In this document: in pieces, positions 21,701-31,575 of the stretch | Layout: each line of letters starts with the position of its first letter | Numbering within the stretch: position 1 is the stretch's first letter | From: Coccinella septempunctata | Lineage: Eukaryota > Arthropoda > Insecta > Coleoptera > Coccinellidae | Assembly: GCF_907165205.1 (NCBI RefSeq) | Contig: NC_058192.1 | Span: forward strand, 992,001 to 1,056,000 | Direction of reading: 5' to 3' | Length of the DNA: 64,000 nucleotides | Program-made: the position numbers and the translations under genes | The notes under the pieces: model-generated | Told to the model about the DNA's origin: nothing | Seen by the model: only the letters and a program-made list of their open reading frames with translations | The model's database searches: none

Positions 21701-23223
21701 TATGAGGTTGGGAAATTTATATTATTACACTGATTCGATCGAAGAAATGTGCAATTGCCTCCGAAGAATAACAGTTGTTTTCTTTAACCGATGAATCATA
21801 ATCGTTTTTTTCTTGATGGAAGTTCGAAAGCTCTAATTGGATACTATATACGAAACTTACCTTCCATATAGTGTGAATTCTTTCCACATTCTCAACTTTT
21901 TTCTGAGCATATTACTCGTTCTTTCATTAGCTTTTCCTTGTATATAAGATAAGGGGACTTTTTTCAACTATGAAAATGTTGATTATCTTTTAATAAACGT
22001 CGTAACTCAATTTATTAAATCGATCCCAATTAGCAATTAGTTCGTTTTATGAGACGGAGTTAGATGCACACTGATATCTTCTGGGAATCAGAAATCAGTT
22101 TTATCCTCATGTACAATGTACCCAATAACATAATGAACATAAATTATTTTAATTATAATCTTGTAATTTTATTGAGGAAGCAATTGAACATCTTTAATAC
22201 TCATTGCAAGGTCTGGGAGTTATTCATATCGTATCATATTTATATTGGATGAATAATCAATTATAAATAGCTTGGAGCCAACATAATGATTAATCCTTTT
22301 TAGAAGGAGTGTTATGTCACCGACATAAATATGCCGCGTGGATTTTTCTGGTTCTTCTAATAAACTAATCCAACTCTTAATTTTATCACCTGAAAGTCTA
22401 CATACCGTTGCAAAAAGCCGACTCGGAATTAATTGAAAGTCATTCAACCGTGTTTTCCAAGCTCCACATTGATTGAAATATTATTATTGCCTCGACGTTT
22501 CAGAAAATATTGAGACATTTACGCTCAACGCCATTAGTGGATCTTAATCAGGCCGTCAAAAAAGTCCCACACCTGATTTTGCAATGGTCTTGTTTCCATG
22601 TAAGAGACCGAGAATTATGAGTTACGTCTAGATCAGAACTAATGAAACTAAACAACCGAAAACAAATTCCAATATGACATTTCAAATATTTTCTCTTCCA
22701 GGTTTGGTTCCAAAATAGAAGAGCTAAATGGAGAAAGCAGGAAAAGGTAGGGCCCACTGGCCACCCATACAACCCCTATCTCACTACCAGCACTGGAGCA
22801 CCTGCCCAATCTGTTGTAGCCTCCAGTCTACCGAACCCTTTCAACCTGCCGTTTGGTCTTCGGAAACCCTTCGATGCTCTTTCATTTCGGTACCCCCCTC
22901 ACGTGCTTCCTGGGTATCTACCCTCACCGCCACCATACCACAGAGGAGCTCCACCGCATCTCTTACCTCCTTCTGTTGGCCTGTACCCATCAGCGAGCTC
23001 TTTCCAGACCCTTCTGGCCAATATATCCGCAGCTCAAAGACCGAAATTGCCCCCACCACAAGAGTTTGCAGCTTCTCCACCTCTATCCCCAGAGACTTCC
23101 AGTGCTGTAACACCTCCAGATGTGGACAGAAGAACTTCTAGTATAGCAACTTTAAGACTCAAAGCTAGGGAACACGAGCTCAGATTGGAAATGCTCAGGC
23201 AGAACGGGGACTTGATTAGTTAA
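6544..23223 (+). CDS. al: Aristaless, paired-like homeodomain transcription factor
   Basis: Three coding exons, join(6544-6749, 9840-9885, 22702-23223), with GT-AG introns of compatible phase (2, then 0), encode 257 residues. The start is chosen because the N-terminus MGISEEI matches that of Drosophila Aristaless. An acidic linker (SDGSEAETDEFAPKRKQ) precedes the homeodomain at residues 39-98, which has F46 (homeodomain position 8), W86 (48), Q88 (50, the Q50 paired-like class) and N89 (51). The C-terminal half is rich in proline and leucine. An OAR motif (SSIATLRLKAREHELRL, about 230-246) closes the protein. In insects this nuclear factor patterns distal appendages; that role is family knowledge. 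Residue 49 is Y where F is common, a conservative change. The CDS looks intact, and the assignment is close to certain. Confidence 0.95.
6750..9839 (+). other. al: aristaless intron 1
   Basis: 3.1 kb bounded by GTAGGT and a T-rich TTTTTTCAG. It holds a degraded reverse-transcriptase fragment on the minus strand near 8.2 kb and GC-richer, non-repetitive stretches at about 8470-8640 and 8830-9020 that could be regulatory. No other gene is seen. Confidence 0.85.
8175..8305 (-). mobile_element. Degraded non-LTR retrotransposon reverse-transcriptase fragment
   Basis: The minus strand reads LDDGGVPQGSKLGSIIFLI, close to the conserved reverse-transcriptase block of Jockey/I-type non-LTR retrotransposons (GVPQGSxLGPLLF). 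The frame stays open for about 40 codons, but the following polymerase motif with the catalytic aspartates is not recognisable, so this is a dead fragment. Its limits and exact clade are uncertain. Confidence 0.6.
9840..9885 (+). CDS. al: aristaless coding exon 2 (46-base microexon)
   Basis: Supplies the last base of Arg69 and then EELAMKIGLTEARIQ (residues 70-84, homeodomain positions 32-46), covering helix 2 and the start of helix 3. The acceptor is TTTTTTCAG|C and the donor CAA|GTAAGT. The exon exactly restores the frame (206+46=252), and its translation is the expected aristaless sequence. Confidence 0.95.
11340..11960. promoter_or_regulatory. Candidate cis-regulatory block in aristaless intron 2
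   Basis: Non-repetitive sequence visibly richer in CG than its surroundings, containing several ATTA/TAAT homeodomain-core sites and ending where satellite array B begins. Clustering of such features in a developmental-gene intron suggests an enhancer. This is inference only; no conservation or activity can be seen from one sequence. Confidence 0.25.
11998..14515 (+). repeat. Satellite array B with a 522 bp higher-order unit
   Basis: About 14 head-to-tail monomers of exactly 174 bp (TCGGTCT landmarks at 12076, 12250, 12424, 12598 and onward). Monomers come in three types repeating as a near-identical 522 bp unit, with unit starts at 12509, 13031 and 13553. The third-level pattern alternates: units at 12558 and 13602 read AGTAATAAATCTGAG, those at 13080 and 14124 read AGTAACAAACCTGAG, hinting at a 1044 bp step. 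The last two monomers (14200-14510) are more diverged, and the final one is partly deleted. Because 174 is a multiple of three, the minus strand shows 155-157 codon open frames that are not genes. Confidence 0.96.
19802..21259 (+). mobile_element. Composite inverted-repeat element (MITE-like)
   Basis: The ends AGTTGGGGAACCGACGA and, in reverse complement, AGTTGGGGAGCCGAAGA match at 15 of 17 bases. Inside, the motif CTCGAGCGTGTCAGATT occurs near 19978 and 20247 in direct orientation, with shorter forms near 20108 and 21060, and as its inverse ending CTCGAGTATGTAC near 21113-21137. A second, inner inverted repeat pairs about 20405-20500 with 20735-20840. The layout is palindromic, with no coding capacity. 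No clean target-site duplication was found, so the superfamily is unassigned and the borders are approximate. Confidence 0.6.
22702..23223 (+). CDS. al: aristaless terminal coding exon
   Basis: Begins VWFQNRRAKWRKQEKVGP (homeodomain position 47 onward), continues through a proline- and leucine-rich region and ends with the OAR motif and TAA at 23221-23223. The acceptor is CTCTTCCAG|G at phase 0. Confidence 0.95.
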   Translation, partial: VWFQNRRAKWRKQEKVGPTGHPYNPYLTTSTGAPAQSVVASSLPNPFNLPFGLRKPFDALSFRYPPHVLPGYLPSPPPYHRGAPPHLLPPSVGLYPSASSFQTLLANISAAQRPKLPPPQEFAASPPLSPETSSAVTPPDVDRRTSSIATLRLKAREHELRLEMLRQNGDLIS

Positions 23224-23795
23224 TGGGTGTTTCTGGTGAATGAGGTTTCACAAATTGGTTTTGCTAATTCTAGAGACGTCCTGATGGACTACCATGAAGA
23301 GATATGTTTGGTAGTTTGAGCAAGACTAGTACTTTTAAGATCAACGAAATTCTTCTGCTATGAAAGAGTCTGCAACGACTTGCATATCAGTCGAGTTTGA
23401 AAATTTAAGCTGAATCTTTTCAGTTGAAATCCGTGCAACAAGCGATAAATGAATATCAGCTCCATATCCAATAATTCTGAAGACTAATTTGTGACTTCTG
23501 CAAGAAAAATAACACTCAAATGTCTTATGGAATGAGTGTATCATTCATCAGAACTTATGATGTGTTTATGTGTAAATTCCAGAAAATATAATCATCCAAG
23601 GCATCATGTAGCTATCGATTTATAATGAAGTTAGTTTTTATATTTTTTGTACAGTTAATTTGTTAATGAATTACTTTAAGGAAATCGAATATTGTTAAAG
23701 TCTCAGTATTTAATGAAAGTATATGTATATAATCAATAAGATAACGAATCCGTCCTGTGAAGTATTTGAACAATAAAAAGTTTTCATGCAATTCT
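23224..23795 (+). other. al: aristaless 3' UTR (predicted)
   Basis: AT-rich trailer running from the stop codon to just past the AATAAA at 23772-23777. The length is inferred from that signal. Confidence 0.55.
23772..23777 (+). terminator. al: Poly(A) signal of aristaless
   Basis: A canonical AATAAA followed by a T-rich stretch (TTTTTATACTACTTTTTC, 23799 on), about 550 bases after the stop codon. Confidence 0.65.
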
Positions 23796-25241
23796 TGTTT
23801 TTATACTACTTTTTCAACTTTGAATAAGAAACAAGTCTGGGGGAGTTTACGAAGCCTTCAGCAACATGTTATGCATGTTAAATTGAGCAACACAGCAATG
23901 TCTAGGGATTGATGGACCCTAATGAAGTGCTAGTAGAAGCTTGGAAGTATCAATAATACCCCAACGCCATCTAGTGGGCAACGGTTTAATCACTAGTCAT
24001 ATATAGAAGAAATTGTTTCTAAAGTATTAACGAAATTTCCAATCAGAATAAAGGTGATTCTTGCTTACTGGGTCTACAAAGTACTTAAGACTCATGTTCT
24101 GAAGCTACGTAAAGCATCAACAGCGTTTTCGGAGAATTTTGTACCACTACGACACCAGACTGGACGTAGATATCCATATAAAAGTGCGTTTCGTGGGTTC
24201 ATGTTTATGGATTTGGTTCCAAACCCTCCAACATTCAGTAAGATATAGCGAAAAACCAGCGCTGTCTATGGTCATTAACATTGAGGTTCTGGATAAGTTG
24301 GATCATGTTAAAACAGGTCTCCATTTCCCGAGTTAATTTTAATTGTTGCTTCTGCCGGACGTGAATTGAATTTGTGGCAGAGAAATCGAGTTATAAGATC
24401 CTGATTCTTCGGCCGTCTCAATAAACTGTTTCTGCCTTATTTACCGTAACACATTAAGAGCAAAGATGGACGAGATCGATTAAGGATGATGAAATCGAAA
24501 CTTTCAGAGGACAGCCGGTAAAAAGGCACGAAACAACGAGTCGATGTCATATTAATCAATAAATTATAATTTAATAATAGTGGCACATAAGTTAGTAGCC
24601 ACCACAAGTCAACATTATTGCTAAGCGAGACGGGTCGGAACGGGTTAGGTTAAAAAATATTTTCTTGTTAGCCGACGGTGGGCGTCATCTCCATCGAAGT
24701 AATGCACTCGATTAATTCAATCCTTATCAAATGGAGATCGATATTAGGGATATAACAAACTGAGCCCAGACTATAATTACAAGCGTTTAAGATTTTAATT
24801 ATTTTTATCTCGAATTTATATAATAGCATGGTAGTGTAATGATAATGTGTTATAACGTGGCCAGTGAGTTATTCGGACTCGATTATTATTGATCGGGCGG
24901 AATTTATTCTGGGGCAGAACTCGTTTTTTCTATCGCTTTATTCATTGCTCGCTCGTATCTCATGACGATGAGCGATCACGTTTTGCAGTGGGTGGCAGTA
25001 TGTTGGGATATTGAATTCGATGAAAGTTGGACTTTCACAATTTTCAAGACATTTTTCAGGTCACAGTTCAAAAATGCATGACATTCTTGTTTTTTTTTTC
25101 AAAATATTCTTGAGATATGATATCTGCTATCAAATTTTAAGCTTTGAAATTATGTTCTCCTGACGAATAATAAAAATCATGGTTCGATGATTCTCAAAAG
25201 CTGTTCAATGTTTAGAGAACCATTTGTGTCTATACACATTA
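23796..25241. other. Downstream flank of aristaless, no gene seen
   Basis: No exon or RNA gene is recognised. The stretch 24350-24980 is comparatively CpG-rich with many TAAT/ATTA cores and no repeat, so it is a candidate regulatory block for aristaless. Confidence 0.35.
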
Positions 25242-25935
25242 TACAGGGTGACTCTTTGACTCGTACAAATATTTCAACAGTGGATTCTTGAAGTTGAAAG
25301 AAACACTTTTTTCCCATAACATTTTTTGGGATTCGGTCCTGTTAAAAATTCAAGTTTTCATAATGAGCTGTGCCAACCCTGGAAAAACAAAATTACCTTC
25401 ACAACAATAAGCTTAATCTGTGACGCTAACCTCTGTGGATCTGTTGAACAGAGTTTTATCTTGCCAAAGTAGGTACCCAATTTTTCGAATTTCACAGATA
25501 CTTTTTAATTTTTCAACATCAAATTACTCGAAAACGGCGCATTATACGAGAAAATATGAAGAATACTTTTATTTTACAAAAAGTTCAAGTATTCATTATA
25601 TAGCATACAATTTAGTTTCAAGAGTTGTGTTCTTTGAATTTTTGTTACTTTTATGGTACGTAATGGTTATAATGAAAAAACTGAAAGACGTGGGTGATAT
25701 CTTGTGTTCGAAAAAGATTCATCAAAGAAATGTAAAACTATATTCCGAAATTCATTTCCTTCGATGAAACCGTTTGTGAGATAAAACTAAGAATAACATT
25801 TTTTTATGGTTTTTCAACAGACTGTATCTTTGAAACCGAGCCGATTTGGAAAAAATGGTGAAGGAAAAAAGTTCTTCTTTCGACCTCAAGAATCTACTAT
25901 AAAAATATTTGTAGGAGTCAAACACTCACCCTGTA
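25242..25935 (+). mobile_element. MITE with TACAGGGTGA termini
   Basis: A 694 bp element with terminal inverted repeats: it begins TACAGGGTGACTCTTTGACT, and its end reads AGTCAAACACTCACCCTGTA. The inverted similarity continues inward (ACAAATATTT, then GATTCTTGA against TCAAGAATC). TA flanks both ends (25240-25241, 25936-25937), fitting a Tc1/mariner-type MITE. The 115-codon frame inside has no recognisable domain. A shorter derivative is at 35309-35480. Confidence 0.85.
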
Positions 25936-27437
25936 TATGTATAGGTTCCCCTACTTCATTGTAAGCAAGCCCAAATCTGTAAATTAATGTTGAACGTTGA
26001 ATTCTTAAACTAAGATTCTGACAGACCGATTCTCGACCCTTAAAAAATCTCACCATATCCTGACCTCTACTGGGTGTTCATATTTCAATGGGACCAGAGG
26101 AAAACCTCTACTCTCTACCCATCAACAATAAATCTTCAGAAGTCAATCGAAAATTCGAATCAAGTAATCCGCCAACTCCATACAATCGAGAAGACCACTG
26201 GTCCAGATGCCTCAACCCTAATATGCAGAAGTTAATCAAAAGAATCGGTTATAACACGTTCAGAGCGTAAGATGACGTGAGTTAGTCTATCTGGAGAACC
26301 CCCTAATTAGTCTGTCATTAGACTCCTCCCATTACGACCCTGGTGAAATTAAATTACATGCACGCTATAATTATCTCTACGTAGTACCTTCCGTCCTTTA
26401 GGATCTCCGATTGAAACGGATCCTTGAGAAGGATGAAGAGATGCTTGGTGAATGGGAGAGCCGAAATGGGAATTATTAAAATGCAATTTGTAGTTAGAGT
26501 TATGTATCGCTACCGTCCAAGTTCGAATTACTGGACCCGCCACTTTGAGATCATAGATCGTAATTAGATTATTTATATTATGTCTCGGGGCGATGAACAC
26601 AACTCGCTCTGAGATTGGTTTTGAGCTTGAGATGGTAACGTGGGGAGTTTTCTATATTGAGCATTTTTTACACACACAATTTGGGCCAGAAATATTCAAA
26701 GAATAGTGCATACTTCGATCAAAAGTTTTCGTCCACTTATTGGATCACCAATTGGTGAAATTACACTACGCATATTCAGGCTTTTATTTACATTCAAGTA
26801 ATTCTCAAGCCTCGAGTGTTATGAATCCTTTTAATAAAATGATATGAATAAAATTTAAAACCATGCATTATTCAGCCAGAGTCCTTTCACGGTGTTAACT
26901 GATGAATAAACCATAAGAAATTTCAATTTCGATACAACATCTGTAAAGTAATTCCCATCCACGTCCTGATCGTGTTATCATCTTTCCTTACTCAGTTCTT
27001 ATGTCAAGAATGAAATATAAGTCCCGGGCCTGAAATTCAGTCCAACAGCCACCGTATAATTTGCTGGGTCCATCATTTATATCCATTTAAGCCAATCACC
27101 TAATGATATGCATGTTTTGGGAGCTCTTTGTATAATCAAGATCTCAAATGAGATAATTTAGTTTTGATGTTAATTAACTTTTGAATATACTGTTCCATTC
27201 GTAATATATCAGAATATTGCAATTATGTGTTATCGCGTCATTGAGACCCAAATTACGAGTGATTCATTAGCGGGTCATTCATTCAGGATATTCTGTTTTG
27301 GAAAGGAGAAAATTCTTCTCTGATAGCCTTCACAAGCTGCCTATGGACCATATGCCCGCCATAGCCTCACTACGTAAAAAAAGTCATCCCTTTTTTCGTA
27401 ATAATATACTACATTTTCCATTTATATATTGTATATA
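25936..27437. other. Intergenic spacer, no gene seen
   Basis: AT-rich; no coding, RNA or repeat feature is recognised between the two transposons. Confidence 0.45.
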
Positions 27438-28630
27438 TACTGCATTCACATTTATTTTAGCAGTCGGTTGGCCATGAAATAATTTTCTCAAGTTTTTGTA
27501 ACTGGAACGGAGTGCCAAACTCATGAAATGTTGTTAATGTCATAACGCCGTTGCCACAACTTATATCAATTAATATTACGAAAATGCCGAAAGTGATTGA
27601 AAAAGAGACAGGGTTTCAGAAAGTGCTATTTAAAATTCAGTTCCGCTCGTTCAAATAGTAATACCCTGATATTCTAAAATCCACAATACGTCAGACGGTA
27701 GCGAACATATTCAATATAAGAGAATTTATATAATGTTTCATCTGAATCTAAACGACCTATATTTCAGCTGAATATTTTCACAATCAGAAAGATTGTGAAT
27801 GAAGAGGATGACAAAGAAATTCCTTCTATTGGGAGACCCAAAAAAGTGGTGGCATTTGAGAATTTTATGTTTGAGTGAATTAATGCGAAAAGTTTACTAC
27901 AGGATTTTCGATAAATGTCATCGTAGAATAAGTTCCCGAAAATTGATTTTTCTATTTTTCATTCGACTTGTCCTATACATTGTAAATGTCTTAATAAATA
28001 CCTAATTATTATTATTATATCAATGCATTAAGATGAACAGCCACAAATACGCTCCAGTTTTCTTGCTAATTGTTTATTCATGTAAAATTTTTGTTTAAAG
28101 TAGAAGTTCATCTTGATTGAAACTTCCTTCAATTCTTTCTACTTATATTGATGCAAGATATGATTTTTGTTGAAGAATTTAAAATTCTTGTAATTATCTG
28201 TTAATTCATTCTTAACCACTGCAACGTGTGCATTTCATCTTCGGATTAATATTTCTGAAATCTACAACTGATGTAACGTATTCAAACTTTAGCCAAAGAA
28301 GATATCGAACATTAACTCTCCTCAAGCTAGTGCATATTATGATATTATACTGATCTCATGTATTTTCCATGCAAATAACTGGATTTGGTATGCCTTCAAT
28401 CAGTTTGTATAAACTTCAATTATGTTCGTCACATATTTTCCGAAGAGATTCGACATTGTGATAAAATACGTAATAACCGAAACTCTTACGTAGAACGGGC
28501 AACATAGCGTTGATTTAAAACCCAAAAATGTTTTGACAAGCGTCATAACCCCATATTTTCGTACTATACAGAGTGAAATGTGTCAAATTTCCATGGCCAA
28601 CCGACTGCTAAAATAAAAGTGAATGAAGTA
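27438..28630 (-). mobile_element. Non-autonomous DNA transposon with long TIRs, copy 2 (inverted)
   Basis: Reverse-complement copy of the element at 228-1428, full length (1193 bases) with both terminal inverted repeats and flanking TA at 27436-27437 and 28631-28632. The two copies align throughout by eye with scattered substitutions and small indels. Reading this strand near 27800, a frame passing through IVNEEDDKEIPSIGRPKKV resembles its counterpart in copy 1 (IVNEENDKEFPSFGKPKKV), a possible transposase relic that soon meets stops. Confidence 0.87.
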
Positions 28631-30274
28631 TAGCTCTTTTAACGATAATTTGAACATATGAGCCTGAGTTGATATTAAACATCATACTCAATTGTAGGTC
28701 AAGATTTCAAGATGAGTTCGTAGATGTCTTTGCAGTCTATATGAATTTTATAGAGTGTCTTCTCTTTAGCCTTACCCCTATGATATGAATTCAGAAGCTG
28801 AAAATTTTTAAGTGTACCTTCGTAATGTCATTATCCGTCCATTACCTAGAAAAACCTCGGGAATCAGTCGGTGATCCACGAAACCACGACCTGGCCAGCC
28901 TTTTTTATACACCTGCTAACTAGACTTTAATATATTTCTCATTATTTATTAAATTAAAAATATCCATCACCGGCAACTCGATTATTCCATGATTAATTCA
29001 GTACCCGAGACCTCTTCTGATGAGTTCGAGTTTTAAACGGGTATTAATTTTAATTAGATAATTGCTCAAAGGCGATCCCGGGCGGCCAGGTACATGGCCT
29101 GCCCTGACAGCCCCGGTGAAATATAGTGGACGCACCATAGCTCTGGAGGGACTCATCTCATCTAAATGCTGATCGTCTCCGAGCTGTATTTTCGGTTATT
29201 TGACTCACAAATTTGGCTCGAATTAGTTAGATTAGTCGAAAGTCTATGGGCATAAATCATTCTTGACGGGGTTTCATCATTCTGGATCGTTCGTGAGGTG
29301 TAAACGAGGATAAAACACCACTCGATGTTGTAACCATATGTTGGGCAACATTGTCATCTCCTGATTACAACTTGATTTCCCAAAATCTTGATTGTATTCC
29401 AGTAGTGATAAATGTAATCAATTTTTGTTTCACTATTTCCAATAATGTGACATTTTAATCTCGATAAAATACAAAGGCTAGTGCAAAGCAACCCCTATTA
29501 AATTCTACCCCCATCATGGTGTTGAAATCTGAGTAGGATTCGAATCTCTACACCTACACCTAAACGAAATGGCATAAAAGCATATATTCTACTTTTTCTT
29601 GTGTCAACAAATGATTCCTTCATACCACCTTGGAACCACCTTCCAAGAAAAAACGCTGCTAATGAACAAAGACTATATTATACCCACCTATACTTCAAAA
29701 GGAGCCCAATCATAACGGCAATCTTTTGATACACAAATGAGTATCAGCTCACAGTTTATCTAATAGTATGTATAACACATACATCCATTTCGTGCTCATA
29801 TTCATTAGCGTTGCTTGTTAGATTAATAGTTGCTCTGAAAGGAATTCAAATCAGATCGAGATGAACAACGCGTCTAGATTGGAAATTCATTGTACCTAAT
29901 GAACCAAACTACTGTTAGCTTCCGATGTTCGGGATGATATTAATGAATGATATAATAATATGTTATGAATTAAGAATGAGGCTATAGAATAGCTCGTATA
30001 CAGGGTATTGTTCGATGAGGTTTGGGCCAGAAGACGAAGTGACGGCGTAAAAATTGCTTTAAGGATTTTATCTTCCTACAGGGTGGTCTTCAAAAGAAGT
30101 ATCCAGGATGAAAACCATTTAAAAAATTATTAGCTGAGTTTTTCTCAGCTACCTGGAGATTGTAGGTTATCAAGATACTAGACTATATGTCTGTGGTGGT
30201 TTCAGGATTAATTTGGGGTGGCGCATAATATTCTATTTGAAATTCTGTGAGGTGTTTGTTGATAAAAAATAGGT
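28631..30274. other. Intergenic spacer with two TACAGGGT motifs
   Basis: No gene is recognised. TACAGGGT motifs near 29999 and 30079 resemble MITE ends without visible partners. A perfect 7 bp hairpin (AGCTGAG, five T, CTCAGCT) lies at 30132-30150. A moderately CpG-rich segment occurs at 28850-29170. Confidence 0.4.
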
Positions 30275-31575
30275 AAGCAATTCCTCCAGTGATAAATCTC
30301 GAAAATTCATGCAGCTCGGTGCTACCGTTCGGTCTTGACAAATTTTTGAGCGATCCCATCTTTTTTCGAAGGACACAATTCGATACAGAAAATTCTTTTT
30401 AGAACTAAATGTTATACATATTCAGAAAGAGCAACTCTTCTAGTAATAAATCTGAGAATTTCATCAATTTCAGCACCACCGTTCGATCTTGAAGAAGTTT
30501 CGACTGACCCTTCTTTTGGGGAATTTTTCGAAGGTCAACTTGCGAGTAGTTTTTCTTCCAGGAAAATCATCGTAGGTCCGAATATTATACATATTGTGAA
30601 AGAGGAAAGAGCATTTCTTTTAGTTATAAATCTGAGAATTTCATCCATTTCGGCACAACCGTTTGGTCTTGGGGAAGTTTCAACTGACCCCTCTTTTTGG
30701 GAATTTTTGAAGGTCAAGTTGCGAGCAGTTTTTCTTCCAGGAAAATAATAGTAGATCCAAATGTTATACATATTCTGAAAGAGCATTTCTTCTAGTAATA
30801 AATCTGAGAAGTTCTCCCATCTCGGCGCAACTGTTCGGTCTTGAGAAAGTTTCAACTGACCCCTCTTTTTGGGAATTTTTGAAGGTCAACTTGCGAGTAG
30901 TTTTTCTTCCAGAAAAATCATCATAGATCCGAACGTTAAACATATTCTGAAAGAACATTTCTTATAGTAATAAATCTGAGAAGTTCTTCCATCTCGGCGT
31001 AACCGTTCGGTCTTGAGGAAGTTTCAACTGACCCCATCTTTTTGGGAACTTTTCGAAGGTCAACTTGCGAGTAGTTTTTCTTCCGGAAAAATCATCGTAT
31101 ATCCGAATATTATACATATTCTGAAAGAGCATTTCTTCTAAGAATAAATCTGAGAAGTTCTTCCATCTCGGCGCAACTGTTCGGTCTTGAGGAAGTTTCA
31201 GCTGACCCCATCTTTTTGGGAATTTTTCGAAGGTCAATTTGCGAGTAGTTGTTCTTCCAGGAAAATAATCGTAGATCCGAATGTAATACATATTTTGAAA
31301 GAGCAATTCTTATAGTAATAAATCTGAGAAGTTCCCCCATCTCGGCGCAACCGTTCTGTCTTGAGGAAGTTTCAACTGACCCCATCTTTTTGGGAATTTT
31401 TCGAAGGTCAACGTGCGTTTTCGAAGATCGCGTATCTTCCAGGAAAATCATCGTAGATCCGAATGTTAGACAGATTCTGAACGAGCATTTCTTCTAGTAA
31501 TAAATCTGAGAATTTCATCCATTTCGTCACAACCGTTCGGTCTTGACGAATTTTTAACTGACCCCATCTCCCTAG
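30275..31575 (+). repeat. Satellite array C, diverged 174 bp family
   Basis: Seven to eight tandem monomers of about 174 bp in the same orientation as arrays A and B. They are more diverged and have their own diagnostic differences, such as ACTGACCCCATCTTTTTGGG where A and B have ACTGAACCCAACTTTTTGGG. TCGGTCTTGAGG-type landmarks lie near 30481, 30661, 30833, 31004, 31179, 31353 and 31535. Antisense open frames here are repeat artefacts. I see no obvious higher-order period. Confidence 0.92.

Larger units (their letters stand above)
9886..22701 (+). other. al: aristaless intron 2
   Basis: 12.8 kb between GTAAGT and TTCTCTTCCAG, falling at homeodomain codons 46/47, an intron position common in paired-class genes. 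It contains satellite array B (about 12.0-14.5 kb), a composite inverted-repeat element (19802-21259) and a CpG-richer non-repetitive block at about 11340-11960 just before the satellite. The remainder is AT-rich with no recognised gene. Minus-strand frames of 114-120 codons at 19266-19628 and 21341-21685 have no recognisable domain and are treated as chance. Confidence 0.9.

Noticed and set aside
29525..29560. B-box-like GATTCGAATC (minus strand) as another tRNA
   Set aside because: No acceptor, anticodon or D-arm pairing can be built around it.
30132..30150. Perfect hairpin with a 7 bp stem and T5 loop as a terminator or small RNA
   Set aside because: A 7 bp stem is expected by chance in a window this size, and no transcript context is visible.
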